NCBI GenBank assembly: GCA_002506825.1
Contig: DAYH01000031.1
Span: 1-64,000 of the forward strand
From: Euryarchaeota archaeon UBA103
GTDB taxonomy: Archaea; Thermoplasmatota; Poseidoniia; Poseidoniales; Thalassarchaeaceae
Length of the DNA: 64,000 bases
Direction: 5' to 3'
Within the stretch, counting starts at the first letter, position 1. Each line of letters begins with the position of its first letter. The notes below the pieces were generated by a model, which searched no databases, was not told the DNA's origin, and worked only from the letters and a program-made list of their open reading frames with translations. Below are positions 33,310 to 42,461 of this stretch, in pieces. Both the position numbers and the translations under genes were made by a program.

Positions 33310-34371
33310 TCATAGGGAGATATCAGGGCCGATGATTTCTACTCCATTACCGCGCATCATTTCGATAATCGATTTCATCACTGCTGTCGGAAGATGTTCA
33401 GGGGCATGAATGCCCGGCCCTAACATTTCGGGATCATCAATCCAGGCCTTGATGCACCCAACTGTTACGAGTCCAGTAGTACGAGCCATAGAAGATCCAT
33501 CATCCCCTCCTGAGTCACTGACCACCCAATCCATTGTGTTTCCAAGATTATCTATGGCCGATACTCCCATCCATGTGAATTCAGAAGCCGTATGGTCAAA
33601 CCTCCATTCATCAATCAACTCATCTATGTCCAATGAGCCTGTATCTCTCTCTCGAATGAACCTCTCTATATGACCCGGCCATCTGACAGTATACTCAGAC
33701 ATTTCTTCTGCTGGTATAGTGCTCATTATCGAACGTAATCCATCCGTCAGAAAAGCCTCCATACTGCCTCTTCCGGGAATATCTATTGTATGTCTCTCTG
33801 AGAGAGCAGGAAGAATTTCGACAATACCCCCTCTGACTACCCTGGCTGGACGGGTATACTCTGCTATTACGTCTCTAGGGGAGAAAGGGGCCATGTAGTT
33901 CCAGCCACCTTTTTTCTCAGCAGGGTTGCCTCCAACTTTTATTTCAGCCATCTTCAATCCTCCAGTCATTTTATGTGCTGCGGCGAGAAACATGTTTGAC
34001 AGTCCCGGTGCTATTCCAACATCCCAGAGGACCTTAGTGCCAATGCCAATTCCTTCTTCGAGGCCCATATCAGGAGTTTTCTCGCTGAAACTCAGATCCA
34101 CTATGTGTCTGCCTCCCTTACTTGCAAGCTTCTCTGTAAGTCTATGGCCAATATCTCCGGGAAGCATATTGACAAACATATCGTCATTTCCCAGCGCATC
34201 TAAATCACGATCAAAAACGTCTCCAATATGGAAAGTAATATTCTTCTCATCGCCAAACTTACTGTTATTCTGATTAATGTCATAGATATGCACTTGGTGC
34301 CCACTTTCAGCTAATTTTGTAGCCACATATGAGCCGACCAAGCCAGCACCAAAGCAATGTATCAATTTCAT
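33310..34371 (-). CDS. Saccharopine dehydrogenase-like NAD(P)-binding oxidoreductase
   Basis: A 353-residue protein with an N-terminal Rossmann fold ('IHCFGAGLVGSYVATKLAES', acidic 'YDINQ' at the strand-2 end). 'LWDVGIAPGLSNMFLAAAHK' is a conserved block in saccharopine dehydrogenase/lysine 6-dehydrogenase-like (COG1748) enzymes. The substrate is probably an amino acid or derived imine, but specific activity cannot be read from the sequence. Stands alone between the surface protein and trpS genes. Confidence 0.8.
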   Translation of the reverse strand: MKLIHCFGAGLVGSYVATKLAESGHQVHIYDINQNNSKFGDEKNITFHIGDVFDRDLDALGNDDMFVNMLPGDIGHRLTEKLASKGGRHIVDLSFSEKTPDMGLEEGIGIGTKVLWDVGIAPGLSNMFLAAAHKMTGGLKMAEIKVGGNPAEKKGGWNYMAPFSPRDVIAEYTRPARVVRGGIVEILPALSERHTIDIPGRGSMEAFLTDGLRSIMSTIPAEEMSEYTVRWPGHIERFIRERDTGSLDIDELIDEWRFDHTASEFTWMGVSAIDNLGNTMDWVVSDSGGDDGSSMARTTGLVTVGCIKAWIDDPEMLGPGIHAPEHLPTAVMKSIIEMMRGNGVEIIGPDISL

Positions 34372-34470
34372 GAGTCGATCGAGTCGGCTATACTCTATTG
34401 CACCTTCGGTTAGCTATTTTTGACTCTTAAACAGCGATGACTTGATTGAGGGGGCTACATTCCAGCACTC

Positions 34471-35853
34471 ATGAATGAGGACCTCGGTATTGATCCATGG
34501 TCTACCGATGGCGAAACAGATTACTCCAGAATCGTTAATCAATTCGGACTAGAAAAGGTTGATCATACTACTATTCCCGAACCCGGAATGCTACATCGTA
34601 GGGGCATTGTTTTCGCCCATAGAGATCTTGATGTAGCAGTCCGATCCATCAGGGACAAGTCACCATTGGGCGTACTTACTGGTTTAATGCCTAGTGGAAA
34701 GATGCATCTCGGACATAGTATGGTAATAGAGCAAGTTAAGTGGTTTCAAGACCATGGAGCCGATGTAACAGTTGCTGTTGCTGACCTCGAAGCATTAGCA
34801 ACACGTGGGACCTCAATTTCTCAAGGACGTAAAACCGCCTTGGAGGAGTATGTCCTAAACTATGCCGCTCTGGGCTTAGATCCATCAGAGACAAAAGTAT
34901 ACTTTCAAAGTTCTAGGCCGGAAGTTCAGAGACTAGGATTCACATTAGGAAGAAGGACTAACCTATCTGAATTCGAGTCAATTTATGGTTTTTCAGGAGA
35001 TACCAACTTAGCACACGTCCAAGCACCCTTGGTTCAGGTCGGAGATATTGTCCACCCACAATTAGATGATTTTGGTGGACTCAGGCCGATTGTCGTCCCA
35101 GTTGGTATTGATCAGGACCCACACCTCAGACTTACCAGAGATATTGTTGGCAAGACTAATTGGTTCAATATCAAGGAGAGAAAATCAGGTGGACTAACCG
35201 TTTCTCTTTCTATTCAGCCCGACAACTCTTCAATTTTTGGAATAGGGAGTAATGGTAGAATAGATCGTGATTCCAGAGAGGCCCTCTTCAGTAAAATAAT
35301 TGACTCAATCACTCCACTGGGATTCGCCGATTTCACGGTAAATCCAAAGCATGGGACAATGGATATTCCTGGAGCAACTAAATCCGATAAACATCTGATA
35401 AGAATGAAGTTACTACAACTAGAGAGACATTTAGGGGGGCTTGGTCTAATGCCTCCCTGCTCAACATATCATAGATTCGCCCCCGGGATGACAGGGGGAA
35501 AGATGTCTTCTTCTAGACCAGAAACTACGATTTTCATGACCGACACTATCGAGTCGATGTCCAAGAAGGTCAATAGGGCAATTAGTGGGGGCAAAACTAC
35601 AGTGGAGGAACACAGAAGGCTCGGAGGAGATTGTTCCAAAGATATTTCTTTCCAATATCTGCAGTACTTTTTCGAGCCAGACGACTCAGCAATTTCAGAA
35701 ATTAGAAGAGACTATGAGAGTGGCAGAATGCTGGCCGGAGATATCAAGAAACTATGTGTCGATAAAGCCACTATTTGGCTAAATGAAATTGTAGAGAAAA
35801 GAGAATATTGGCGTGATAGGACCGATGAGTTCATCGCTAGCGACTCCACTTGA
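34471..35853 (+). CDS. trpS: Tryptophanyl-tRNA synthetase
   Basis: A 460-residue class I synthetase. The HIGH-like motif is 'MPSGKMHLGH', the KMSKS-like motif is 'GKMSSSRPE', and 'VPVGIDQDPHLRLTRDI' is the tryptophanyl-type signature that separates it from TyrRS. The N-terminal extension of about 60 residues ('DLGIDPWSTDGETDYSRIVN') is typical of archaeal/eukaryal TrpRS. It charges tRNA-Trp in the cytosol. Convergent with the ZPR1 gene after one base. Confidence 0.95.
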   Translation: MNEDLGIDPWSTDGETDYSRIVNQFGLEKVDHTTIPEPGMLHRRGIVFAHRDLDVAVRSIRDKSPLGVLTGLMPSGKMHLGHSMVIEQVKWFQDHGADVTVAVADLEALATRGTSISQGRKTALEEYVLNYAALGLDPSETKVYFQSSRPEVQRLGFTLGRRTNLSEFESIYGFSGDTNLAHVQAPLVQVGDIVHPQLDDFGGLRPIVVPVGIDQDPHLRLTRDIVGKTNWFNIKERKSGGLTVSLSIQPDNSSIFGIGSNGRIDRDSREALFSKIIDSITPLGFADFTVNPKHGTMDIPGATKSDKHLIRMKLLQLERHLGGLGLMPPCSTYHRFAPGMTGGKMSSSRPETTIFMTDTIESMSKKVNRAISGGKTTVEEHRRLGGDCSKDISFQYLQYFFEPDDSAISEIRRDYESGRMLAGDIKKLCVDKATIWLNEIVEKREYWRDRTDEFIASDST

Positions 35854-35854
35854 T

Positions 35855-36460
35855 TTATTCGTTTGAAACATCAAAAACTGGATAAATTGGCCCCGGATCT
35901 AATTCTTTCGCATCTTCGTCTGAAATTTCCGACGATACCGCTTCTTCATGTAGAATTTGACTATGGCCCACCGGGTCAAGGAGCTGCAAAGTGACAACTA
36001 GCTCCCCACTCTTGACCATATCAATTTTAGATAGCAACTCATCGCATTTAGTTTTAGTATCTTCATCATTTTCTACGTCGGCCTGTCTTCTGATTGTTCC
36101 AATGGCACTTGCGAATCTATCTAAAACTCCCTCTACATTAGAGATATATCCAGTTGAACTTGACCCTGGGGTCACCTCTAGTCCGAGCTCAGCTATCCTA
36201 ACAGTACACGAGGATGATCGAACTACTCTGGCACTAATATGTTCAGTAGAACTCACGATTAGTGTCCATGAACCTGCTTTCTTCCCCTCTGCAGGTATGA
36301 AATCAGTAACTCTCCAGCCGCAACTATTGCACGACATAGTGATCTGTGTATGTTCTCCAAAATATGGTATTTCAGAGCTATGGGCCATCATCTTTAGACT
36401 ATTCTCATTACCACAAATAGGGCAGGATTGCTCAACACTACTCTCCATATTTATCCTCAA
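35855..36460 (-). CDS. ZPR1 zinc-finger domain protein
   Basis: A 201-residue protein with one ZPR1 module: zinc finger 'CPICGN...CNSCGW' with the family block 'SEIPYFGEHTQITMSC' and the following beta domain including 'GYISNVEGVLDRF'. Eukaryal ZPR1 has two such modules and assists eEF1A folding; archaea have single-module versions. Whether the archaeal protein acts on EF-1A is unknown. The start overlaps the stop of the SepF gene by four bases, so the two are co-translated. Confidence 0.9.
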   Translation of the reverse strand: MRINMESSVEQSCPICGNENSLKMMAHSSEIPYFGEHTQITMSCNSCGWRVTDFIPAEGKKAGSWTLIVSSTEHISARVVRSSSCTVRIAELGLEVTPGSSSTGYISNVEGVLDRFASAIGTIRRQADVENDEDTKTKCDELLSKIDMVKSGELVVTLQLLDPVGHSQILHEEAVSSEISDEDAKELDPGPIYPVFDVSNE

Positions 36461-36900
36461 CCATTAGATCCACTGGTAAAGTTAGAGGGTAGCAGAAGTA
36501 GACGCCTATCTCCTAACCTCACAACCTCGCCAGCTATATCGTCCTCTACAAATCTTTGAATTTTATTTACAGCAACATGTAATTCCAAATCATTTTTTAT
36601 TATCTCCCCCATCTTGACTATTACCATGTCGCCATCTGAAATCCAATTCATCATTTCAGAAATTCCAGTTAGATCACTTAGCTCACATCTCCTGATTACA
36701 ATATCGCCAATTACGCGTGGAACGGGCGCATCTGGGTATGATGTTCCAAGGTCATGGTAATCTTGACCAGGAGCCAGACTGTCTCTACTGGGTTCAGAGT
36801 TTCTCACTTCGATCCACTTTGGCTCCCCGCGCGTCCCTCTTGCCACAACGTCACAGAATACAGATGCCCCTTGATTTATCCGGTCCTTCTCCCTTAACAT
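36457..36900 (-). CDS. sepF: SepF-like cell division protein
   Basis: A 147-residue protein whose C-terminal ~80 residues match SepF: 'GDIVIRRCELSDLTGISEMM', 'DGDMVIVKM' and 'VVRLGDRRLLLLPSNF'. Archaeal SepF links FtsZ filaments to the membrane. The N-terminal ~65 residues are polar and Pro/Ser-rich; I do not see the usual amphipathic membrane-targeting helix, so the true start could differ. It is divergent from the proteasome gene and leads an operon with ZPR1. A divergent FtsZ-like protein lies at 3182, but no canonical FtsZ is in the window. Confidence 0.75.
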   Translation of the reverse strand: MLREKDRINQGASVFCDVVARGTRGEPKWIEVRNSEPSRDSLAPGQDYHDLGTSYPDAPVPRVIGDIVIRRCELSDLTGISEMMNWISDGDMVIVKMGEIIKNDLELHVAVNKIQRFVEDDIAGEVVRLGDRRLLLLPSNFTSGSNG

Positions 36901-36995
36901 AACGTAATGTTGGGGGTTTTCTCAAACCGTGGTCCCGTCGGATTCATAAGGGGCTGTCGTGAGACGATACTGTCGGCACTCCCGGCGGTGACATT

Positions 36996-37622
36996 ATGGA
37001 TCCCACACTTGATGCAGTAAAGACAGGTACTAGTACCATTGGAATTACATTTGACGGCGGAGTTGTAGTTGGTGCTGATCATAGAGCAACAATGGGTCAC
37101 TTCATCGCCAACAAGAGTGTTAAGAAACTATTCGATATTTCTGACTACGTTGCCCTCACCACAGCAGGGCTAGTTGGTCACGCACAATCCCTGTCTAGGA
37201 CTCTATCCGCAGAATTGAAACTCTATGAGCTAAAACAGGGTAAGCACATGACTGTGAAGGGCGCCGCCACATTGACCGCCAATATCCTTGTTGGTAGGCC
37301 ACACTATGTCCAACTTCTTATCGTGGGCGTAGATAGCTCTGGTTCCAGTGTTTACAGCATAGACTCCGCCGGAGGGTCAATTCCAGACGTCTACTGTGCG
37401 ACCGGTTCAGGTAGCCCATACATGTATGGAGTTCTTGAAGACCAATTCAAACTTAATATGTCGGAGAAAGAAGCTCTCCGTGTCGCCGCAAAGGCTCTCT
37501 TAGCATCTGCACAAAGAGATGCTGCAAGTGGAAATGGCATGGATTTAGCTGTAATCACACCAGAATCTGGCTATCGCCAACTGTCAGAAGAAGAGGTTTC
37601 ACGCCTCATCCAAGAAATTTGA
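36996..37622 (+). CDS. psmB: Proteasome subunit beta
   Basis: A 208-residue 20S proteasome beta subunit. The propeptide ends at G11 and the catalytic threonine is T12 ('KTG-TSTIGITFDGG'), with Asp in 'VVVGADHRATMG' and Lys in 'KSVKKLF'. 'GSGSPYMYGVLEDQF' is also conserved. It is the proteolytic ring subunit of the archaeal proteasome; alpha subunit and PAN are elsewhere. It has its own 95-base upstream region shared with the divergent sepF gene. Confidence 0.96.
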   Translation: MDPTLDAVKTGTSTIGITFDGGVVVGADHRATMGHFIANKSVKKLFDISDYVALTTAGLVGHAQSLSRTLSAELKLYELKQGKHMTVKGAATLTANILVGRPHYVQLLIVGVDSSGSSVYSIDSAGGSIPDVYCATGSGSPYMYGVLEDQFKLNMSEKEALRVAAKALLASAQRDAASGNGMDLAVITPESGYRQLSEEEVSRLIQEI

Positions 37623-37686
37623 AATTCACGTTTAGTGCACTTACCTGTATTTAGCAGGAAAGCTAGCGTGAGCAGGAAGTGAATAA

Positions 37687-39606
37687 ATGAGGCTTACTTT
37701 CTCAGAAATTAAGAATAAGATTGGAAAAATTGTACCAGAAGGATTAGATTATGATGTTGATTTGGAAGCAGGATCAATTTCCATAATTACTAGAGAACCA
37801 GCTTCTTTTGGTGGTGCTGGAGGACAGAGTCTCACAGTCAAAATTGCCAAGGCCATTAGGCGAAGAGTAGTGATAAGACCTCATCCAGAGCTACTTTCAA
37901 GTGAAACCGAAGTAAACGACGCCGTATCTAGAATAATGCCTTCAGAAGCACAAATCAGAAGAATATGGCTAGATCCTGCTTTATCTGAAGTTACAATTGA
38001 AGCTGATGACCCTAAATCTGCAGTGGGACAGAAAGGAACTAACATCCAACAGCTTAGAAATGAGATTGGATGGTTAGTTAATGTTGTCAGAGCCCCGGCA
38101 AGAGAGAGTAGAACACAAACCGACATTAGAAGATTCAGAAAAGAATTGGCCGATGAGAGGAAAACACTTCTCAGAAAATTTGGCACTAGGATATACAGGC
38201 CACAAAGACCAGGTCCTTCATGGGCCAGAGTTACGGCTCTCGGTTCCTATAGAGAAGTTGGAAGGGCCATGCACTTGGTAACCACCAATGAATCTAAAGT
38301 TCTGGTAGACTGCGGTGCCAAGCCGACCAATAACAGAAGTGAGGTCCAGCCATTCTTCGCCGCCCCAGAGATGCTTCCCTTGGATAATATCGATGCCGTT
38401 GTAATCACTCACGCACATGTGGATCATATTGGAATGTTACCGGTTCTATTCAGATACGGATACAAGGGTCCTGTATACTGCACCCAACCAACTAGGGACC
38501 TCATGACCCTGTTACAGATGGATTACATCAAAGTAGCTCAGGCTGAAGGAAATGAGGCCCCATACTCAAAATCCGATATTCAGGAATGTATCAAACATGT
38601 GGTGGATGTTAATTGGGGTGAGAAAACAGACATAGCTCCTGACATCAAAATGACTATGGAAAATGCTGGACATATACTGGGCTCATCAAGTGTTTACATG
38701 CAAATAGGAGAAGGAAGAACAGAGCATAAACTGCTATTCTCAGGGGACATTAAGTATGAGAAATCATGGTTATTCGATGCCGCTACTGTTAGGTTCAATA
38801 AGGTAGATACCCTAGTTATAGAATCAACATACGGCGGTCCCCAAAGTATCCAGCCTACACGACAACAGGCCACTCAAGACTTACATGATTTGATTACCGA
38901 TACACTGTCAAGGAAGGGGAAAATATTCTGCCCGGTTTTTGCAGTTGGCAGGTCGCAAGAGGTAATGATGGCAATAGATGAGCTTTTCAAATCTGAAAAA
39001 GTCACACCAGTAACTGTTTGGCTAGATGGAATGATCTCTGAGGCCACCGCAATCCACACAAGCCACCCTAATTACCTCAATAAAGATCTTAGGGGTAAGA
39101 TGCTAAGAGGCGGGGCTGAGAATCCCTTCAATTCTAAATGGTTTAAACAGGTCGAGTCCAGAGAACAAAGAGAATCGATACTTCTCGACCCTACTCCTTG
39201 TATTGTCCTGGCTACAAGCGGGATGATGACAGGAGGACCTATAGTTGAATATTTTAAACACTGGGCACCTGAGCCAGGAAATACACTTTGTTTTGTCGGC
39301 TATCAAGCTTCAGGAACTCTTGGGAGGAGGCTGCAAGACGGCCATTCGCAAGTTCCCTTAGTAGACAAAGGACAGACACTAATGGTCGATATACGTTGTA
39401 ATATGGTGATAATAGATGGATTCAGCGGTCACTCAGATAGAAATCAATTAATGGATTATGTCAAGGCACTAAATCCCACTCCAAGGAAAATAATTTGTCA
39501 TCACGGAGATCCACAAACATGTAACGCATTCAGAAAAGGCTTGAGAGAGATATTCAAAGTACAAACTTACGCGCCCGACAATCTGGAAACACTACGTCTG
39601 GTGTGA
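37687..39606 (+). CDS. aCPSF1/FttA-type beta-CASP ribonuclease
   Basis: A 639-residue protein with N-terminal KH domains (~1-145; 'DDPKSAVGQKGTNIQQLR' is a GxxG loop) and a metallo-beta-lactamase/beta-CASP nuclease. The zinc motif is 'THAHVDHIGMLP', with later ligands in 'ENAGHILGSSSVY', 'LLFSGDIKY' and 'FSGHSDRNQL'. In other archaea this protein cleaves the 3' ends of transcripts and ends transcription together with RNA polymerase. It follows psmB by 64 bases. Confidence 0.96.
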   Translation: MRLTFSEIKNKIGKIVPEGLDYDVDLEAGSISIITREPASFGGAGGQSLTVKIAKAIRRRVVIRPHPELLSSETEVNDAVSRIMPSEAQIRRIWLDPALSEVTIEADDPKSAVGQKGTNIQQLRNEIGWLVNVVRAPARESRTQTDIRRFRKELADERKTLLRKFGTRIYRPQRPGPSWARVTALGSYREVGRAMHLVTTNESKVLVDCGAKPTNNRSEVQPFFAAPEMLPLDNIDAVVITHAHVDHIGMLPVLFRYGYKGPVYCTQPTRDLMTLLQMDYIKVAQAEGNEAPYSKSDIQECIKHVVDVNWGEKTDIAPDIKMTMENAGHILGSSSVYMQIGEGRTEHKLLFSGDIKYEKSWLFDAATVRFNKVDTLVIESTYGGPQSIQPTRQQATQDLHDLITDTLSRKGKIFCPVFAVGRSQEVMMAIDELFKSEKVTPVTVWLDGMISEATAIHTSHPNYLNKDLRGKMLRGGAENPFNSKWFKQVESREQRESILLDPTPCIVLATSGMMTGGPIVEYFKHWAPEPGNTLCFVGYQASGTLGRRLQDGHSQVPLVDKGQTLMVDIRCNMVIIDGFSGHSDRNQLMDYVKALNPTPRKIICHHGDPQTCNAFRKGLREIFKVQTYAPDNLETLRLV

Positions 39607-39876
39607 TCACAGAACCGGTGTATCGAAGCCAAAATCACCCGGTTTCATGGCACTGTCATCATCTGTTTTTTCCTCATCCTTCCATTCTTCAGAGATATTT
39701 ACAGGTGCGGGCTTATTATCTCCAGATGATAAGACCAATGCTACAGAAAACGGCATTAATAGAAGAAATATCCATGACTGATATCCTATCTCTCCAGAAG
39801 TAAGGATGTTAAACAATGATAGCATCACTAAGGCTATGGTAAGGACCCATCCAGTTGCTCGGCGAACAGTGCTCAT
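39607..39876 (-). CDS. Small membrane protein, two helices
   Basis: An 89-residue protein with two membrane helices (residues ~8-26 and ~33-50) and an acidic soluble tail ('EEWKDEEKTDDDS'). Its stop is immediately next to the aCPSF1 stop, tail to tail. No known domain. The clear hydrophobic/acidic layout supports a real gene, but its role is unknown. Confidence 0.5.
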   Translation of the reverse strand: MSTVRRATGWVLTIALVMLSLFNILTSGEIGYQSWIFLLLMPFSVALVLSSGDNKPAPVNISEEWKDEEKTDDDSAMKPGDFGFDTPVL

Positions 39877-39939
39877 GATACCCTGCCTAGGTCTGGATTA
39901 ATCAGTCAACCTCTTGTACCTCGCCTTTCATCTTAGTTC

Positions 39940-40374
39940 ATGCAGGGAAGATGGGTAATGCTCAGGTGTGAATGCGGGAGAAATTTTGGCTCCAGAGTCA
40001 ATTCAAATGCCAATTGTCCAAAATGCAACGGGAAAACATCCCTGACCACAGTGAAAATATTCTCGTCCTCTTCCGAACTGAGAGAAGCGGTCTCCAAAGC
40101 AAACGTCCCGGGCGAGATTGTCAGTGAATTATCATTCAAACTGGCCGCCTATGAAAAATCAGAACGAAGCAAAGAGAATTTAACCAGTAGTGATATACAG
40201 AAAATTCTGTCCCATGCACTGCTTGCAGATAATTCAATTACACTGAACTCGATTGAAGAATCTATGGCATCACTAAAACTCAAGAAAATGAGTGCGGAGC
40301 AATTGATCGAGCTCCTTGAAGTATCGTCAATGGTCCTTAGAAATACAAATAACTCTTGGTCGATTCTCCAGTAA
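39940..40374 (+). CDS. Small zinc-ribbon protein with helical C-terminus
   Basis: A 144-residue protein. The N-terminus has a zinc ribbon 'CECGRNFG...CPKCNG' and a helical C-terminal region with no known domain ('AEQLIELLEVSSMVLRN'). The zinc ribbon could contact RNA, DNA or protein. The likely start is 39940 or the ATG at 39958. It is followed by tRNA-Pro after 33 bases. Function not known. Confidence 0.6.
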   Translation: MQGRWVMLRCECGRNFGSRVNSNANCPKCNGKTSLTTVKIFSSSSELREAVSKANVPGEIVSELSFKLAAYEKSERSKENLTSSDIQKILSHALLADNSITLNSIEESMASLKLKKMSAEQLIELLEVSSMVLRNTNNSWSILQ

Positions 40375-40407
40375 CGTTCATTCAAGAGATGCCTTGCGAA
40401 ACCATAG

Positions 40408-40482
40408 GGGCCCGTGGGTTAGTCTGGTCTATGCTAGATGCTTTGGGAGCATTTGACCCTGGTTCAAATCCAGGCGGGCCCA
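40408..40482 (+). tRNA. tRNA-Pro (anticodon UGG), CCA encoded
   Basis: A 75-base cloverleaf. Acceptor GGGCCCG pairs with CGGGCCC (40475-40481), discriminator A40482, followed by genomic CCA (40483-40485). The anticodon stem GATGC/GCATT encloses TTTGGGA with anticodon TGG at 40444-40446. T arm is CCTGG-TTCAAAT-CCAGG. No intron. The Nudix gene ends two bases downstream on the other strand. Confidence 0.95.
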
Positions 40483-40486
40483 CCAT

Positions 40487-41245
40487 TTATCCTACTCTAC
40501 TAAGTGCCTCGATGTCAAATATTGATACTGCATTATCCAAAGCTTCTGAGACATTGAACCACATGGCATCTTCTATCTCATCATCTTTAGGAGTAATTTC
40601 ATCAAGACTAATGTCTGAATGACATCTATACGTAAATGAAATCCAATTAATCCCATCTTCTGTAAAAATCTCCTCGCGTATAAACGCTCCATCATCATTC
40701 CCAAATGAACTACCAGTCTCTCCCTTCGGGTCATCAATAACAATATCAATCCCAAGCTCTTCTTTGGCTTCTCTTACAGCGGCTTCCCTAGGGTGCTCAC
40801 CATAATCAACAAACCCTCCCGGCAGTGTCCAACAGCCAGTGAAAAAACCTCTTGATACTTTGGCCATTAGAACCTCTCCTTTAGAATTCATAATCAATAC
40901 CTTGCTTACTACTCTGTGTATCGTTCTATATACTGATTCTCTTACTACAGGATCAACAGCATTGTCACTGATCACAGAGTCTTTCCACGCCCATTCTCCG
41001 GGCCAATCGATAATTGGTCTTCCGTGTATGACTACATGTTCTTCTTGTGCAAGTCTAAACTTGTTTGTCCTTATCTTTTCCCATGGTATTCTAAATCCTT
41101 CTAGCTCTGTAGCAGTTGGTAAGCGTATTAAGTCTGAATTCGGGTCATACTCAACTCTGCCCATCTGGGGTATTGCTGGACCTGTGCCGTCATTGTGTAC
41201 CAACAGTAGTTTACCATCCGATTCAAGGTACACATGTTCTCCCAT
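40487..41245 (-). CDS. Nudix hydrolase
   Basis: A 252-residue protein with a complete Nudix box in the C-terminal half: 'GGFVDYGEHPREAAVREAKE' then 'ELGI' (G-x5-E-x7-REUxEExGU). Nudix enzymes cleave nucleoside diphosphates linked to another group, such as NADH, ADP-ribose or damaged nucleotides. The N-terminal half is a beta-rich region similar in position to that of NADH pyrophosphatases, but no zinc ribbon is seen. Divided from mdh by 12 bases, likely co-transcribed. Confidence 0.88.
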   Translation of the reverse strand: MGEHVYLESDGKLLLVHNDGTGPAIPQMGRVEYDPNSDLIRLPTATELEGFRIPWEKIRTNKFRLAQEEHVVIHGRPIIDWPGEWAWKDSVISDNAVDPVVRESVYRTIHRVVSKVLIMNSKGEVLMAKVSRGFFTGCWTLPGGFVDYGEHPREAAVREAKEELGIDIVIDDPKGETGSSFGNDDGAFIREEIFTEDGINWISFTYRCHSDISLDEITPKDDEIEDAMWFNVSEALDNAVSIFDIEALSRVG

Positions 41246-41257
41246 TAATACACCTAT

Positions 41258-42253
41258 CTATTTTCCCAAGAGCTCGCTTACTGCATCTCGTTCTTCCAAA
41301 AGAACAGCAATGTTCTCATCTATCTTCATCTGTGCAAATGAATCGATAGGAAGATTATCTACCACAATCACATCACCATTTTCACATCTACATGGAAAAC
41401 TAAACACTAATCCTTCAGGAACCCCATACCAACCTTCAGAAGGTAGGGCCATGGATACTATACGACCATCCGTACCTTGCCACCAGTCACGCATATGATC
41501 TATTGCAGCAGAGGCTGCCGATGCCGCAGATGATGCCCCACGTGCAACGATAATAGCTTTCCCACGTGTTGCTACCGTATCCAAGAAATCACCCTGTAAC
41601 CATTCTCTGTCGAATAGCTCAGTTGCACTTTTGCCATCAACCATGGCGAAACGGGGGTCTGGGTACATAGTGTTAGCATGGTTTCCCCAGATGAATAAAT
41701 CATTTATCTTCGATGCGGGTACGCCTGAGCGCTCGGCCATCTGTCCAACGGCCCGATTCTGGTCGAGCCTAGTCATAGCAGTAAATTGCCGAGGAGGTAT
41801 TCTGGGTGCATTTGCACACGCTATTAGGGCATTGGTATTACACGGGTTACCGACGGTAATAATCTTCACTTTTGACGAGGCAACAGCATCAATTGCCTTT
41901 CCCTGTCCGACGAATATTGGGCCATTTGCCGCCACGAGATCAGATCGATCCATGTCTTTAGTCCTAGGTCGCGAGCCAACTAGAAAAATCACATCGGCTT
42001 CTTTGAATGCCACATTTGGGTCATCTGTACCTAATATCCCACGTACAAGTGGAAACGCAGAGTCATTCAACTCCATCATTACTCCCTCTAGGCGTTGCAT
42101 TCCAGGTGGTATTTCTAGTAGCTGCAATGTAACTGGTTGGTTCATTCCGAAACAATCCCCACTCGCTATCCTCCACAATAGTGCATATCCAATATTGCCC
42201 GCGGCCCCAGTGACAGCAACACGAATTGATTTTTTCATCCCGTCATTCGCCAT
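41258..42253 (-). CDS. mdh: Malate dehydrogenase (bacterial/cytosolic type 2)
   Basis: A 331-residue NAD-linked malate dehydrogenase. 'IRVAVTGAAGNIGYALLWRI' is the Rossmann start, 'LVGSRPRTKDMDRSDL' carries the substrate-binding arginines of type-2 MDH, and 'AMTRLDQNRA' with 'IWGNHANTMYPDPRFA' hold the catalytic Asp/His. The usual archaeal MDH is of the lactate-dehydrogenase-like group, so this resembles bacterial/cytosolic enzymes. ATG 42253 chosen; 42238 is also possible. TCA-cycle enzyme adjacent to the transhydrogenase, divergent from it. Confidence 0.94.
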   Translation of the reverse strand: MANDGMKKSIRVAVTGAAGNIGYALLWRIASGDCFGMNQPVTLQLLEIPPGMQRLEGVMMELNDSAFPLVRGILGTDDPNVAFKEADVIFLVGSRPRTKDMDRSDLVAANGPIFVGQGKAIDAVASSKVKIITVGNPCNTNALIACANAPRIPPRQFTAMTRLDQNRAVGQMAERSGVPASKINDLFIWGNHANTMYPDPRFAMVDGKSATELFDREWLQGDFLDTVATRGKAIIVARGASSAASAASAAIDHMRDWWQGTDGRIVSMALPSEGWYGVPEGLVFSFPCRCENGDVIVVDNLPIDSFAQMKIDENIAVLLEERDAVSELLGK

Positions 42254-42461
42254 ACCAACGATTGCAATTTCATTAGAATCTGTGGACACTATCTCTCCTC
42301 GTGCTAGCGGTAGTGATTGGAGTATTAGCACTTTGCGACAAAACAATCTGTAAAGCACAACAGAATATCCTCTTGAGACAATGAGATTAGTGAGCCGACG
42401 GCTTCAATAAGCGCCAACATCTCGGAAGTTTAACTTGGTCTTCGACTAAACGAGTGATACT

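Noticed and set aside
41631..42353. Plus-strand open frame (240 codons) opposite malate dehydrogenase
   Set aside because: Antisense to a strongly supported enzyme; no independent domain.
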